Source: Colius striatus (lineage: Eukaryota > Chordata > Aves > Coliiformes > Coliidae). From it: 64,000 nucleotides of DNA. The notes beneath the pieces are model-generated. The model ran no database searches, was not told the DNA's origin, and was given only the letters and a program-made list of their open reading frames with translations. Shown here piece after piece: positions 8,945-21,200 of this stretch. The position numbers and the translations under genes are program-made. The stretch is from assembly GCF_028858725.1 (NCBI RefSeq), contig NC_084769.1:253001-317000 (forward strand), written 5' to 3'. Within the stretch, counting starts at the first letter, position 1. The number at the start of each line of letters is the position of its first letter.

Positions 8945-9090
8945 CCTCATCACTTAAAAAGGGAAGTTGCTTTATGTCTCTAATCTCCACACGTGCTGAG
9001 TAGTTCTCATGTCCACTGAGTTCCACTGTGCAGCAGCTGATTTTTAACTCAACGCTTTCAAAACTACGGTAATACTCAATGAGCCTGTTA
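8945..9090 (-). CDS. Coding-like segment with strong splice sites (unknown gene)
   Basis: 146 nt on the minus strand, preceded by a long pyrimidine tract and CTCCTTAG and followed by GAGG/GTGAGG. The frame giving RLIEYYRSFESVEL and YSARVEIRDIKQ is open throughout. It needs two bases from an upstream exon that I could not find, and it is not phase-compatible with MARCHF7 exon 10. No family recognised. Confidence 0.3.
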
Positions 9091-9194
9091 CTAAGGAGAG
9101 GAAAAAACAAAATGTACGCTGATGTTGGTCTTGCCAGTTCAGCATTTCTGCAGCAATTCCTTTTTTCTCTTGCAGTATCAAAGTTCTACCGGCA

Positions 9195-9220
9195 TCAGTC
9201 TTCAGAGTCATCCTCAGAAG
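9195..9220 (-). CDS. MARCHF7: MARCHF7 exon 11, coding part (C-terminus)
   Basis: Acceptor TTCCAACAG, then codons giving SEDDSED and TGA at 9195-9197; the preceding Thr is split with exon 10. Mammalian MARCHF7 has the same SEDDSE start but runs on for about eleven more residues. Here the stop comes early. Confidence 0.85.
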
Positions 9221-12200
9221 CTGTTGGAATAACACAGTGTAATCAGAGGCCTTGACAAATTGCAGCACTTGGAGCAGTGGAAATTCAGGTAATCCGTAAA
9301 ATTAAATATCTGATTGCAATACCCACCCAAACCTTGTGTAATCGCACAGCTTAGTTTTTAAATGCATCTCATGTGTGAGAAATACAGCATTTTCAATTAA
9401 AAAATTGACGTTACAATATGCAGTTTCCTCCTGCTGTTCTTCCTCAAAATAAAAGGAAGAAAACTTAACTACGCCAGAGATTCAACTTTTGTGTAGTGTT
9501 TACAGTGGCTAATTCCAACAGTAGTCAAGAGGAGAATACATTCAGTCTATGACAGAGGCACCCAACACAAGGGAAAGAAATGACTCACAATGTTAACAAT
9601 GTGGACACTAAAATCTCTAGAAAGGCTGAGCATTCTAAACAGACAGAAAGTCTCCTAAAAAACCGTTTATATTGCTTGATGCAATTAAGTCAGACCTGCT
9701 TGGAAGCAGCTCCTTCTCCACTTCCATTCCTTCAGCATATACAAAAAAGGAACATTATGATAAAAACTATCAACAACCATGATAAAGAAGAGTCAGTACA
9801 CACATCTACAAAGAGGTTTGTAAATTGTTAGCTTGTCCGTGCCAGGAATTTAATCTGTCCTCTTAAGCAAACTCCACAGCCAAGAGACTTATTAATCCTT
9901 CAGTTACTTGTTCCATCTCTGAACAAAGAAAGATGCAAGGTCTGTCTCCTCACTTCTTCAGTTCTTAGAAGTGTAACTGAAGTAGCATCAGTAAGAAATC
10001 AAAGACTCAGTATTCCTCACTTGCAAGTTAGATAAAATCCGAGTCAAATCCAGATTAATTCGCTGTGTAACATGGCATTCGTTACTTTTTATGCTAATAA
10101 GGATGCACGTTAACAGGAATCAATTCTGAAGTCCATCTTTGTCTGCTCGGAATGCAGAAATAACCATCTGCTCTGTGAACTAAAACTTAAACACACACAT
10201 CCCCGATCGTACTCCAAAGATGTCCTATGCTATGTCCTACAATATGTTCCACTGCAAATTCACATACAAATGTTTAATGTTGACGTTCACAGGCACAGTA
10301 GCTACCCTTCCAATGCCTGCCCATCATGTCCAGAAATAACACTCGGACCGAGGACACGTTCACCAGAAGTCAGCATTTAGTTTTGAACTTAAGCACACTG
10401 AGGAAGCCATTAGGTGAAAATTAGGCTAGTCACTGGCCAAAATTGACAGCTGTTGAATCTCGCTCCTGAGGTGGACAGTCCGATCAACACACAATCAAAC
10501 AGTGTGTGTGAATGGAAAAAAAGAAATGGCAAGAAGGGAAGAGGAAATGGCAAGAGAAGTATGGCGATTCAAGTGCACTGAAATTCAACTTTAAATGTTC
10601 CCTTCTCAACTAGGCCTCACGTACAATGTCACAACCTGAAGGTCACCACCACTTTCGTTAACTTTGTACTACTAGAATTACAATAACCAAACTGTAACCA
10701 GTGAGGAATCTTGCTATCACTTGTATAAAAACACCTCTGTAGTGTAAACAACTTTATACTGTTGGGAAATTAATAATGGAGAATTATAACCAGTTCCCCC
10801 TTAGAATAATTCTACTGATAATGGAAGAAGCACTGCTGGGTAAAGTCCAATTGTCAGTAATTAAGTTCCGCATTATGAATCTTGGCAAGGAGGATTGTAC
10901 TCATTTAACTTTGAGTTGATCTAATGGGAGGGGAGGGGAAGAGGGGAAGCACCTACTTTCAATATCTTCCATATGTGCCTGAAGAGTTCTTGCAAGGTTA
11001 ATAAACTAGAAACAAGGCAGAGAGAAAGTAGTTTAAAAGTTGCAAAGTTATCTGCAGAAATCTGCAACAAGTTAGCAAAGTTTTCTTTCACCTTTTCTTC
11101 AATTTTCCATCCCAAAGCTCCATCCCAGGTGTCGATTATCCTAACCCATTGCCCAACTTACAGACAAAATCAATGCAAAGTTTAATACAAATTCCCACAT
11201 TAGACTTCAAATTGCTACTGCACAGTTATTTCAGCTTCTGCTGTGTGTCAAATGTGTCTGGTAGCAGTTAGTGGCATCATCTTCATGTCTGTAAAACATC
11301 GATTCTGAAAGTGGCACAGGCAAACCAGTGCTAGAAATCATAACGGAGAAAAGCGCAACCTGAAACGACTGCATTAGTTGGATCCATTTCACTGACTTCA
11401 CTACTAATGTGGGAAAACAGCCCTCCCGACTGAATGAGGTTCACAAAAAATGCATAAACACATTTAAGATTTTAACCCTAATTAAAAAGTGAGAGAGCAG
11501 GATTACTATTAGGCAACGGTGGCACTTCGATGTTCGTGGCATCAAAACCCAAAGTCCTCAGAACACAAGTTCCTGAGGCGACTGAAAGTCTCAGCCAAGG
11601 GGCTTTTTATAAGTGACAACCCACCATGACGGTTTCGGTGGTAGACCAAAAATGAAACAAGGACACAATGCTACAGTTTCCCCAGCTCAGCTGTAGGGTA
11701 CGGAACAGGCCTCAGCGCCCTGGCTGGTGTGAAGTGCAGCATCTCACAAGAGTAACACTGCCTCTGTGAAAGACCAGCAAAAACGCCTTGTTTCTGGGTT
11801 GCACTCAAGCCAATAACCTTTACTGGATGCCCATCAGATTGTCTTCCACGTCTCTACACTTGCAGCAGAAAAAAATGGTATGCTTCACTTGTGGATCGTG
11901 GAATACAAGCTCTACATGAAAGGTGCACAGAAAAAGAGGACCACCGTTCTAACACAGTAAGAGACAAGAGAGTCCTGCCTTTATCCTGAAGGACCGGTAT
12001 CTGTTAGCAACGATTCCAGTAAGCACTGGACAACCTTAATATTGTCAATTTTTTAAATGTAATTAATCACACTAACAACATCAGCTTTTCAGCTGACCAT
12101 GAGCACCGATTCATTATCCAGTATCAAACAAATGTGTAGACCTGAGAATTTCAGAGTGAGTCACTATGCAGAAATAACTCTGTATGATGATCTCTCACTG

Positions 12201-15200
12201 GTAAAGTGTGTCCTTACTGCATTTCTAAGCCAAGCCATTCATGTATACCAGTATCTATATGAATACATTCAAATGCCACTAATAGGAGCGTGGTGTAATG
12301 CCACAAAAGCGTGCTATAGCTACTCAGTTTCAGAGTGTAATGTTCAAGTACGTCTTCTGGCGCAATCCAGCAGACAAGTGTTGCAAGCTCTAGACTGGCA
12401 TAACCAGAGAAGCTAATCAAATAAGATAGTCCAACATTCTCAATGTCATGTTCTGTGCAGAGGGAGATTAACCTTCCAGTTTTGCATAAATTCACAATGC
12501 TCATGACAATATACATACAAAGGAATGAATTAACAAACCTTGACAAAAATGGCTCTGCAACAGAGTAACTACAAAGCAGTACCTTCAGTTTCCACTCAAA
12601 GGTGGTATTACTGCACCGACAAACCCAGACTACTTCGGACCTAAGTTTGTTACATCAGTGTGCTTTCTGGGTACCTATCTCCTAGGTCGCTCAAAGTAAC
12701 ATTCCCTTTCCAAGTTCTCTGTGCGAGCAACTCCTGCCATAAAACTCCCTGCATACTTACTCTGACACGTGTGCTGGCCTCGCTTGCAGTTCCCAGCATA
12801 TCAGAGAAGCGCTGCTCACATAAGTGTAACAACACTACAAGGTAGAGCCCAGAGCTGATAAATTCATAGTCCGCCTTAAAGGAGATCAGAAGAAACACAC
12901 ATAATGTCAATGATATGTCTGCATATACAATTCAAAAAAAAGAACAGTAACTAAATATTTATAGAAACATTATATGTTTGATCTCTAGTTGTTCCAGGAT
13001 AATTGGGGAAATGTAACACTAAAAGTCTGTAATTACTGAAAAGGTATTTGTACTTCTGGTTCTTCCCATGCACCCCAGATCTAACATGTTGTCTTTGAAG
13101 ATAACCAAAAAGAGTTCTACAAACTAAAATCTCAGTCAGCACGATTAGTTCACAAAAATGAATCTGAGAATCAGAGTATTCCACCACTCAGGAAAGTAAA
13201 ATCAGACTTTTTTGTTTCCTTTTCAGCGGTCCCAACACTTTACAGATAGCAAAAATAAAGGGAACTACAAGAACTTTATAATGTTGTAAGTATTTTGAGA
13301 AATTATTCTCCCTACTAAGATAAAAATGCTTTCAGAATTCTACTGCTGAACTGATTTTTTAGAATAAATTCTTTGGGAAAAGATTCAAAGTTCTCGCTTC
13401 TATCGAAGTAGAGTGACAGTAACTAACCGCCAGAAGTGCTACTACTGTGCCACTGCTTAAGATGATGGCACTTTCGAGAAAGACTTTTCAGAGTCTGGCC
13501 CAAGTGACAGGCACTCCCATACTAAGGTAAGGGCTTACTCTCACCAGTAAGAAAATGAGAGATTGATGTTTGGTCCCAAAACTAATGTCACACTGTTTTC
13601 TTTGAGCTTCTAAGGTAGGCAAATGCCATTAGTCTTTCTACATTCACAGAATACAACCCAGAGAATAAAGAAAACCCTATGAAGAGTTCACTGATACAGC
13701 ACCAGCTTTGGTTTATTTATTAAATTTAAATACTGCATAATCCAGTAGTTCTAAGACAGTGTATTTTATATAACAGGAATAATACTAATGGGCCCGTAAT
13801 TAGTTTTAGTTTAGGAAAGGAAGTTTCATCAGGAAGCTGTCAGAAAATAGGTTAGTCTCTACCACTCTAATGAAACAAAGGAAGTTTTCAATGGTTCGCT
13901 TAAAACAACTGCTTAAGTGTGTTAAAAAACAGCCAAAACCAAAGACAGCTCATGACTATGTGAAATTCAATCCCATCATATTAGTATTCTTACTGCACCC
14001 TATGTGGCAAAAGGTACTGGCCAGCAAAACTAGCTGACGGATCTGCAACTAAGAAAAGGACAAGACATACATTAGAGTTGCTGAATGTTCAGCTATAGGA
14101 CGCAAAGCAGGAAGATAGAATTTGTCTGAATATCGACGAGAAAAATCTGTTCCACGTTGACGTTACTTTGTGTGTGTAACAGTCCTGAAAAGGGCATGTG
14201 TTCTCCTCTACAGAAGGGTGCCTTCCCAACACTAACCAACACTTACCAAATTTGGCAAAATATACTAACTTGTTCATTTGCATGTGCCCTATAGAGCTCA
14301 TGAATGTCAAAGTCTTCCAGATTCAGATGCAACTTCTCCTTGCACAGTTCACAAGTTGTTACTGCTTCCAAAGAAGAACCTGGTGAGGAGGGGCAGGGGG
14401 AAAGCCAGAGTCAGGATGTAACAGTCTATGAGGCAAGACACAATTACACAACCATCACCAATTGTAACTGTTTCTTGGTTTTATTTGGCAGAGCAAGGTT
14501 AGGAGAAAAGAAAGCCTCCAATAGCAATGCAGTGGCTACCTGCCACTGTCAGAATTTAAATGCTAGATAATGTTTTTTCCTCTATCCAGCTCCACCTATT
14601 TTGCCTCCTGTTCATTCTGGACACAACATGCTTCTTACTGAAAGTTCGGCACAAAATTCTTACTTGAGCTCTTTGAATTCTACAGTATAATCCAAAGATA
14701 CACAAAGTCAAGCCAGCTCCAGAAACAACAGGTTTAAAACAAGCTGCTCCATAAGCAACAACATGAACAAATCTTAAGAACCACAGGCATGAGGAATAAT
14801 GTGGGGAAGAAGCTCGCCCAAAGTGTTAGAGTAGCTCTAAAGCTACACTTCTGCAATGTTGCATTTTGTCTAACTATTTGACTATCTCAAACATTTCATT
14901 GTCTGAATGATAAGCACAGTCCTCTTCCAAATAAATATCTTAGTATCAGCAAGAGCAATCCTCCTGAAATCCTCCCACTGTAACTGGAAGTCTACCTTGG
15001 TCTAGCATCTGCTTTACCTGAATTAATCTTGGACTGCAGCCATTTTTTCATGCACTCCTGGTGAACATACTGCAGACTTCCAGTGCATTTGCATGGCTCT
15101 ATTAAAAGGTTGTCAGAACTTGAAGATGACATCTGACAGATTCTGCATAGGTCACCCTCTTCGTCTTCAGAATCTTCTAAAAGCAGGCTGAATAGGAAAG

Positions 15201-18200
15201 AGTATCAACATGTTTCACGTAAAACTTCTTATGGCACAATTCCATTCAAACTATTCTCAAACCTACAAGGATTAAAACAAGTTTCTCTAAAGACCAAAGT
15301 GAAAACACAGATGACACAGGACTGAGCTGTCGCCTCAGTTAAAAGTTTCCTTTTTACCATCATGGTTACAGAAAACCCTCTCATGTTAGGTCAGGTACAT
15401 TTTATTATCTCAAAAGAAAATACTCATTTACCTCTCTTTGATTTTCTGGAGTCTTTCTGGATCTCTTGATGGTGGTATTCTAGACTTGCTATTTTCTTGT
15501 CCATCAGAGTGATTCCAGCCAGAGGGAATAATATCTACAGTTATCATAAGATTGTCAGACAAATTGCTTCCTAATGTTGGAGGCACTGCAAAGCGAAAGA
15601 GAGAACCAGGCAGAATTCCAGAACTTCTCCTACTGTGGGCTGAATCTGGTGGGGAGGCAGTAGCTGTAGGAATACCAGATACTGCAGGTGTTGGTGGTCT
15701 GCTAACAGAAGCCCGAGGAGGGCTATCTGATGCTTCAAGAGAGGTCTCCTCACCTGACTCTCTTCTTCTGAAGATATGTTGTGATCTAGCAGTTGTATCA
15801 GAGGTAGAGATCCGTGTGGATTCATCTCTTCCTTCTCTTCTTCTTCTGGAAAAGAGAGGTGTACATCTGTTCCTCAAAGATGATGATAACCAGGATCCCG
15901 TGCTCCTACTTTCAGAGTCTGGTCTGTAACTTTCCCCTTCTGAATCAGAGTTATGATTCTGTGAAACGCCAGATAAACCCCACCTTCGTCTAAGAAAACT
16001 AAATCCCTGAGAAGCTTCAGATGTCTGAAATCCTGGAACTTCCGGAGTTGCAGCTCCATTACTGCTTGACAGAGTAGAGGCTTGAGCTCTCGGGACCACT
16101 GTTGACTCTTCAGAGCCTAATGATCTTGCATGCAATGAGTCTTGGCTAGACCTTCGAGAGAAAAAGGTAGATGACATACTGGATGCTAAACGAGAAAGCA
16201 GCTGTCTGGTTGTGCGTCGCCCTTCGCTGTCACCTGCAGGCTCATTCAACGACCTCTGAGAAGACAAAACCCTTTCAGAACCACTTGAAGAAGGAGTTTC
16301 ATCTCTAATGGCAGTAAGAGAAAATGCTGGCTGCACGCTCCTCTGGGGAGACTCCAATTCACTTCTCCTTTGCCTCGAAGAAAAACTGGATCTTGAAGAG
16401 CTCATGTTAGTGTCTCTGTTGAAAAAAGATGGCTGATGATCAGAAGGCAACTGGCGGTTCATGGATGCATTCAGCCTCAAAGTGCTTAACGAGTTCTCTT
16501 TTGGTCTCGCTCCCTCTGCATATGAAGAGGCAGGCCTGTCTTGAAGATCTGTTGCAGAAAAGCAAAGGAAAATATCATCACAAGATGTGCTCGAATTGTC
16601 ACACTGCAGATGGAAAACTCTAAAATGTTAAGGCAGAAATACAGGTTTTCATGATGCTTAATCAAAATTGTTCCCAGTTTCGCACACAGATCCCAGAGCA
16701 ATATTAAGTTTGATTACCGGAATTCTAAAGTTAAACTCAAACCTACACTGGCTTCAGTCTGGTAAACGCATTTGGAATCTAATCCTCTCAAAATCTTCAG
16801 ATTTCCAAGGTATGATTCGCTTTCTTATATGCGACTATGAAAATTCTGAGCATGAGAAAAACATTTGAATTACAAACAGTAAACTATACACAGTACTATT
16901 TATAAATTAAAGGTCCAACACTATTTAGAACTCCAAGGGCCATTCTACGTCTAGACTAAGACAGACAGGTTAATGAAAATTTCAGCAGCGTAGCAGACAC
17001 CAGAACGCCCAAAAAAACACATGGGTGAAGCCAAGCATATCCCCCTTCTATTACAATCAGCTACTCTTAGTTCTTCTGATAATAAGTGCACCAAGAGCTG
17101 TGTTCAAACACTAAAGCGACACAAAATCATTGACTTTGGATAACAGCAACTGAATAGCATTTAAATTAGATGTGTATTTTACTATAAAGTTTTAAACCAA
17201 GAACTCAAAAAGAATACCCTAGAAACACTGTAATTCCACTGACCTAGCCCAAAAGGGCTATCTAGCTATTGCTTTTATCAAAGAAATGCAACAACTAAGG
17301 TATTTCACACATTCAGCTATTCAACTGACTTAAAATAAGTAATCTCATCTGTTCTCCCAATTACCTTGATTCCCTACAGTCAAGACAACTGTCGCCACAT
17401 TGCTGCATCCTTCCCTGCTTTTTAAGTGTACGTTTGACCCCCTACAGTGCTTCCCAGGGGACTGCAGGTAGAGGGAGGTGATTCTGCATCTCTGCTCTGG
17501 TTAAGACTCCACCTGGAGCACTGCATCCAGCTCTGCCACCCTCAGCAGCAGGCAGACATAGACCCATCAGGAGGGAGTCCAGAGGAGTGGGCCACGAAAA
17601 TGATCAGAGGGATGCAACATCTGTTCTATGAGCAAAGGCTGAGAGAATTGGGGTTGTTCAGCCTGGAGAATAGAAGGCTTTATGGAGACCTTATTGCAGC
17701 CTTTTGATATATAAAGGCGCCTTACAAGGAAGATGGGGACAGACTTTTTAACAGGGCCTGTAGTGACAGGACAAAGGGTAATGGTTTTAAACTAAAAGAG
17801 GGTAGATTTAGAGAAAGAAGAAGACATTAGAGACAGAAAGAAGACATTTTTTATGATGAGTGTGGTGAAACACTGGAACAGGTTGCTCAGAGTGGTGGTA
17901 CAAGCCCCATCCCTGGAAACGTTCAAAGTCAGGCTGGACGGGCCTTTCAGCAACCTGATCTAGTTGAAGATGTCCCTGCTTAACGCAGAGGACTTGGACT
18001 AGATGGCCTTGAAAGGTCCCTTCCAACCCAAACCGTTCTTTGATTCTTATAAGCCTATCTTCCGTAAATACTGTGCGAGTACCTCAACACACTGAGAAGA
18101 ATTGTAGTGTAGCTGAACTGTGGTTAACATTACCTGCAGAGGCTGAGGAGTTGAACCTCAGTTAAGTCTCCTTTCACAAACATCTAGATTCGCGGCATGG

Positions 18201-21200
18201 GGGTAGGGAAGAGGGTGAATGAGAAAGCAGCTGAAGCTCACTGATCACATAAGGAAAAATTCCGTATTTTAACTACTTAACATGCACAGGTAGATTAAAG
18301 TACGAGGCAGAAGCTTTCTTTATGTATTCTGGAAATTAAATTTTTCATGTTTGCCATTTTGTGGGGATTTTTTGTTAGTTTCTGTTCGTTAAGCAGTTTT
18401 AATCAGGCTCTGCGTTGCAATCACCATTTACTGTTGAAGCTGGGGTTTATGCATCTGGTAGATTCTAACTAAAGTCCCATATGCACAGACGACAAGCATC
18501 TGCCACGTGGCTTTGACGACACAACAAGGAACACAGGAGTTACTTTTACAGCACTTAACAGTAGTATTATTGCTAGAAATGCAGCATGGACAGTATAAAG
18601 CAAGGCTGTCTGCTCATCCACTTCTCTCTTCAGGGCTCTACCTGGTAAACTCCAACTGTCTACTTATTAAAGAAATGAAGAGTATGGTGACGTTAAAAGC
18701 ATACTCCTCTTTTAAGCCAAGACTGCAGGACGAAATCTAAAGCTGGTTTTTATCTTTCCTGATTATCTTCTTTACTTGTAAAAATGTTCATTTTCAGTTT
18801 TTTTAGAAATTACGAAATACCACCAATATATCTGTGAAATGTGTCAGATCGAGACTGATGATGAACTCCCTCCAAGATAGCTCTAGAAGGCCACAACACC
18901 CTGAACAGAAAGTGAAAATGACAGTGCTGAAGACCATACTAGTCCTAGCAGTTACCATGGAAGAAACTTCCCACCTCACGTGAAGTATGTGTTTGTTCAG
19001 TTTAACGTTCAGCGGTCTAGCACTCTTTACTAACAACTGCTCAAGTGCCCAAATGGAAAGAGATACGATGTGGGCATCTTCACAAAAACCTCTTCTTGAG
19101 TCAAGTTAACATTATTTCTTTTCCTATACTTAAATATAAAGATGAACAAAAAGAAGAGAGGCTTAATGACCACTCACACAGGGTGGCAAACACCAATGCC
19201 ATTTTCTTATGACTGACTGCATCTACAAGCTAGACCATTCTTATATCCTTTGATGGTTTAGCCAACACATGGAAAGCCGCCAACCTACTTTACTTAAAAG
19301 TATACTTTAAAATTGAATAGTTGTCTTAGCTTTGAAGGAAATATAAAAGAACCTGTGAAGAAACTAACAGGCACACAACCTATGGGCTTAGAAGCTTTCA
19401 GTTGTACAATACACACATGTTGGAGTTGAAAAGTCACTGTTTCTGTAGCTGTGATCCACGGATAGATTATTAACAGATAGATCTGTTCTTCTTTCTAACT
19501 CTCTTCGCTCTCTCACCAGCTCAGTTCCAAGGGAGCCAAGCATCACCGATGAAGATCTAGGAATCCTACTGTACCTCCAAGAGGAATCTAGAAAGAAAAA
19601 GTAAATAAATCCCATTTTCGTAATAATTTTGTAAATCCAATAAAGCTAGTACTTATGCATGTATTCTGGTTACACCATATCAAGGGCAACTTTAACAATA
19701 CCACTAAGCTGATCAAATGGCCAGTTGCCAACAGAAAGCCAAGAGTAAGCAGTACTCTGATGATGACGGCACTTACTTAATCTTGCAGTGAGTTAGTTCT
19801 GAAAGCTAAGCCAGAAAAAAGTAATAATGCTTTTGTGAAGTCAGACTCATTAACACACATACAGGACAGGAGGAGGAAGAGAAATAGCATTTTGCTTTCT
19901 AATGGTAGCTAGTTATTAAATAGGCTTCAAAATATAGCAAAACAGCTGCTTGAGATTTAGCAAATGCTGCCATTCCAGTGATGTTTCTTAAATGCTTCTA
20001 AAATTCACCTTCCAGAAAGACAGCTCAAGTTTATGCACAGCTTCAATCCAACTTTAGAAGCAATGACTAATACTGTTCTTGTGCTCACTGTAAACACTTC
20101 AGAAAGGGAACAGCTCCAACAACTCAATAGGGAACTGTACATACTTCAACTCTGAACAAACCCTTGTTCCAAAAGGGAGTTCTTCAATGTCTCTTAAAAA
20201 TTCGCTTTGATTTATTTCACTAACTTGCCAATCCAAATTTAAGCACTGTGCTCATTTTGGCTGGGACAGAGTGAATTTCTACCCAGTAGCTAGTATGGGA
20301 ATACGTTTTGGATTTGTGCTGAGAACAGTGTTGATAACACAGGGATATTTTAGTCACTGTCGAGCAGTGCTTACAGAGAGTCGCTGCCTTTTCTGCTTCT
20401 CACACCACTCCACCTGTGAGTAAGCTGGAGGTGCACAAGAAGTTGGAAGGGGACACAGCTGGGACTAACTGGCCAAAGAGATCTTCCAGCCCACATGGCA
20501 TCACGCTCAGCACATCAAGCTGGGGGGATGAAGGAAGGAGGGGATGTTTGGAGTCAAGGCATTTGTCTTCCCAACTAACCACAACTCATAATAGAACCCT
20601 GCTGTGCTGGAGATGGTAGATCACCTGCCTATGGATGGGAAGTGGTGACTGATTTGCTTTGTTTGTGTGGGCAGCTTGTGCTCTGCCTATTAAACACCAT
20701 CTCAACCCACAAGTTTTCTCCATTCCACTCTGTTCGACCCCATCCGCTGGGCTGGGGCTCAGGGCTGCCTGGGGGAAAGGGAAAGGCAGGTAGTCCTGCG
20801 TCGCCATGAGGAAGGGTAATGGTGGTCACTTCGATTAACAAGGGGAAAGAAAACATCAACAACACTGTGTGTTGAGGAAGATTCTAACAATTTATTTGGG
20901 TGACGGTGTGGTTCCACAAGAGGCTTTGAAAAGAACATTGATCCATGCCACAAGAGCAATCTGAATAGATCTAATGGTCTGTTTCAAAACGTTCTAGAAA
21001 TAGGTCTCAGGAAGGTTTTGACTGTTATTTCCTGACCTTCGGACTTTCATTAGCATATTGCTTAACGTAGATCTATCCAAGTACCATATATTTACTTACA
21101 GCTTTAATGAAAACATCATTTTTTCCTGATAGTGCTCCTACTGTAGAATGGGTTGGGTTTTTTTGCCTGACCTATAGAATGAGTTTAGGCCCCACTTGCT

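Larger units (their letters stand above)
8323..9194 (-). other. MARCHF7: Likely MARCHF7 3' UTR
   Basis: DNA between the MARCHF7 stop codon and the first AATAAA signal on the minus strand. It holds the frame-shifted remnant of the usual MARCHF7 tail directly after the stop, and the two coding-like segments described separately. The extent is inferred from the signals only. Confidence 0.5.

Noticed and set aside
12099..12546. Open frames on both strands in MARCHF7 intron 9
   Set aside because: No splice sites that fit, no known domain, and both strands open over the same bases.
15552..15929. Plus-strand open frame of 125 codons
   Set aside because: It is antisense to MARCHF7 exon 6, which is confidently coding.
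17447..17707. 86-codon plus-strand open frame
   Set aside because: It is part of a CR1 copy; the frame is a decayed LINE ORF2 remnant.
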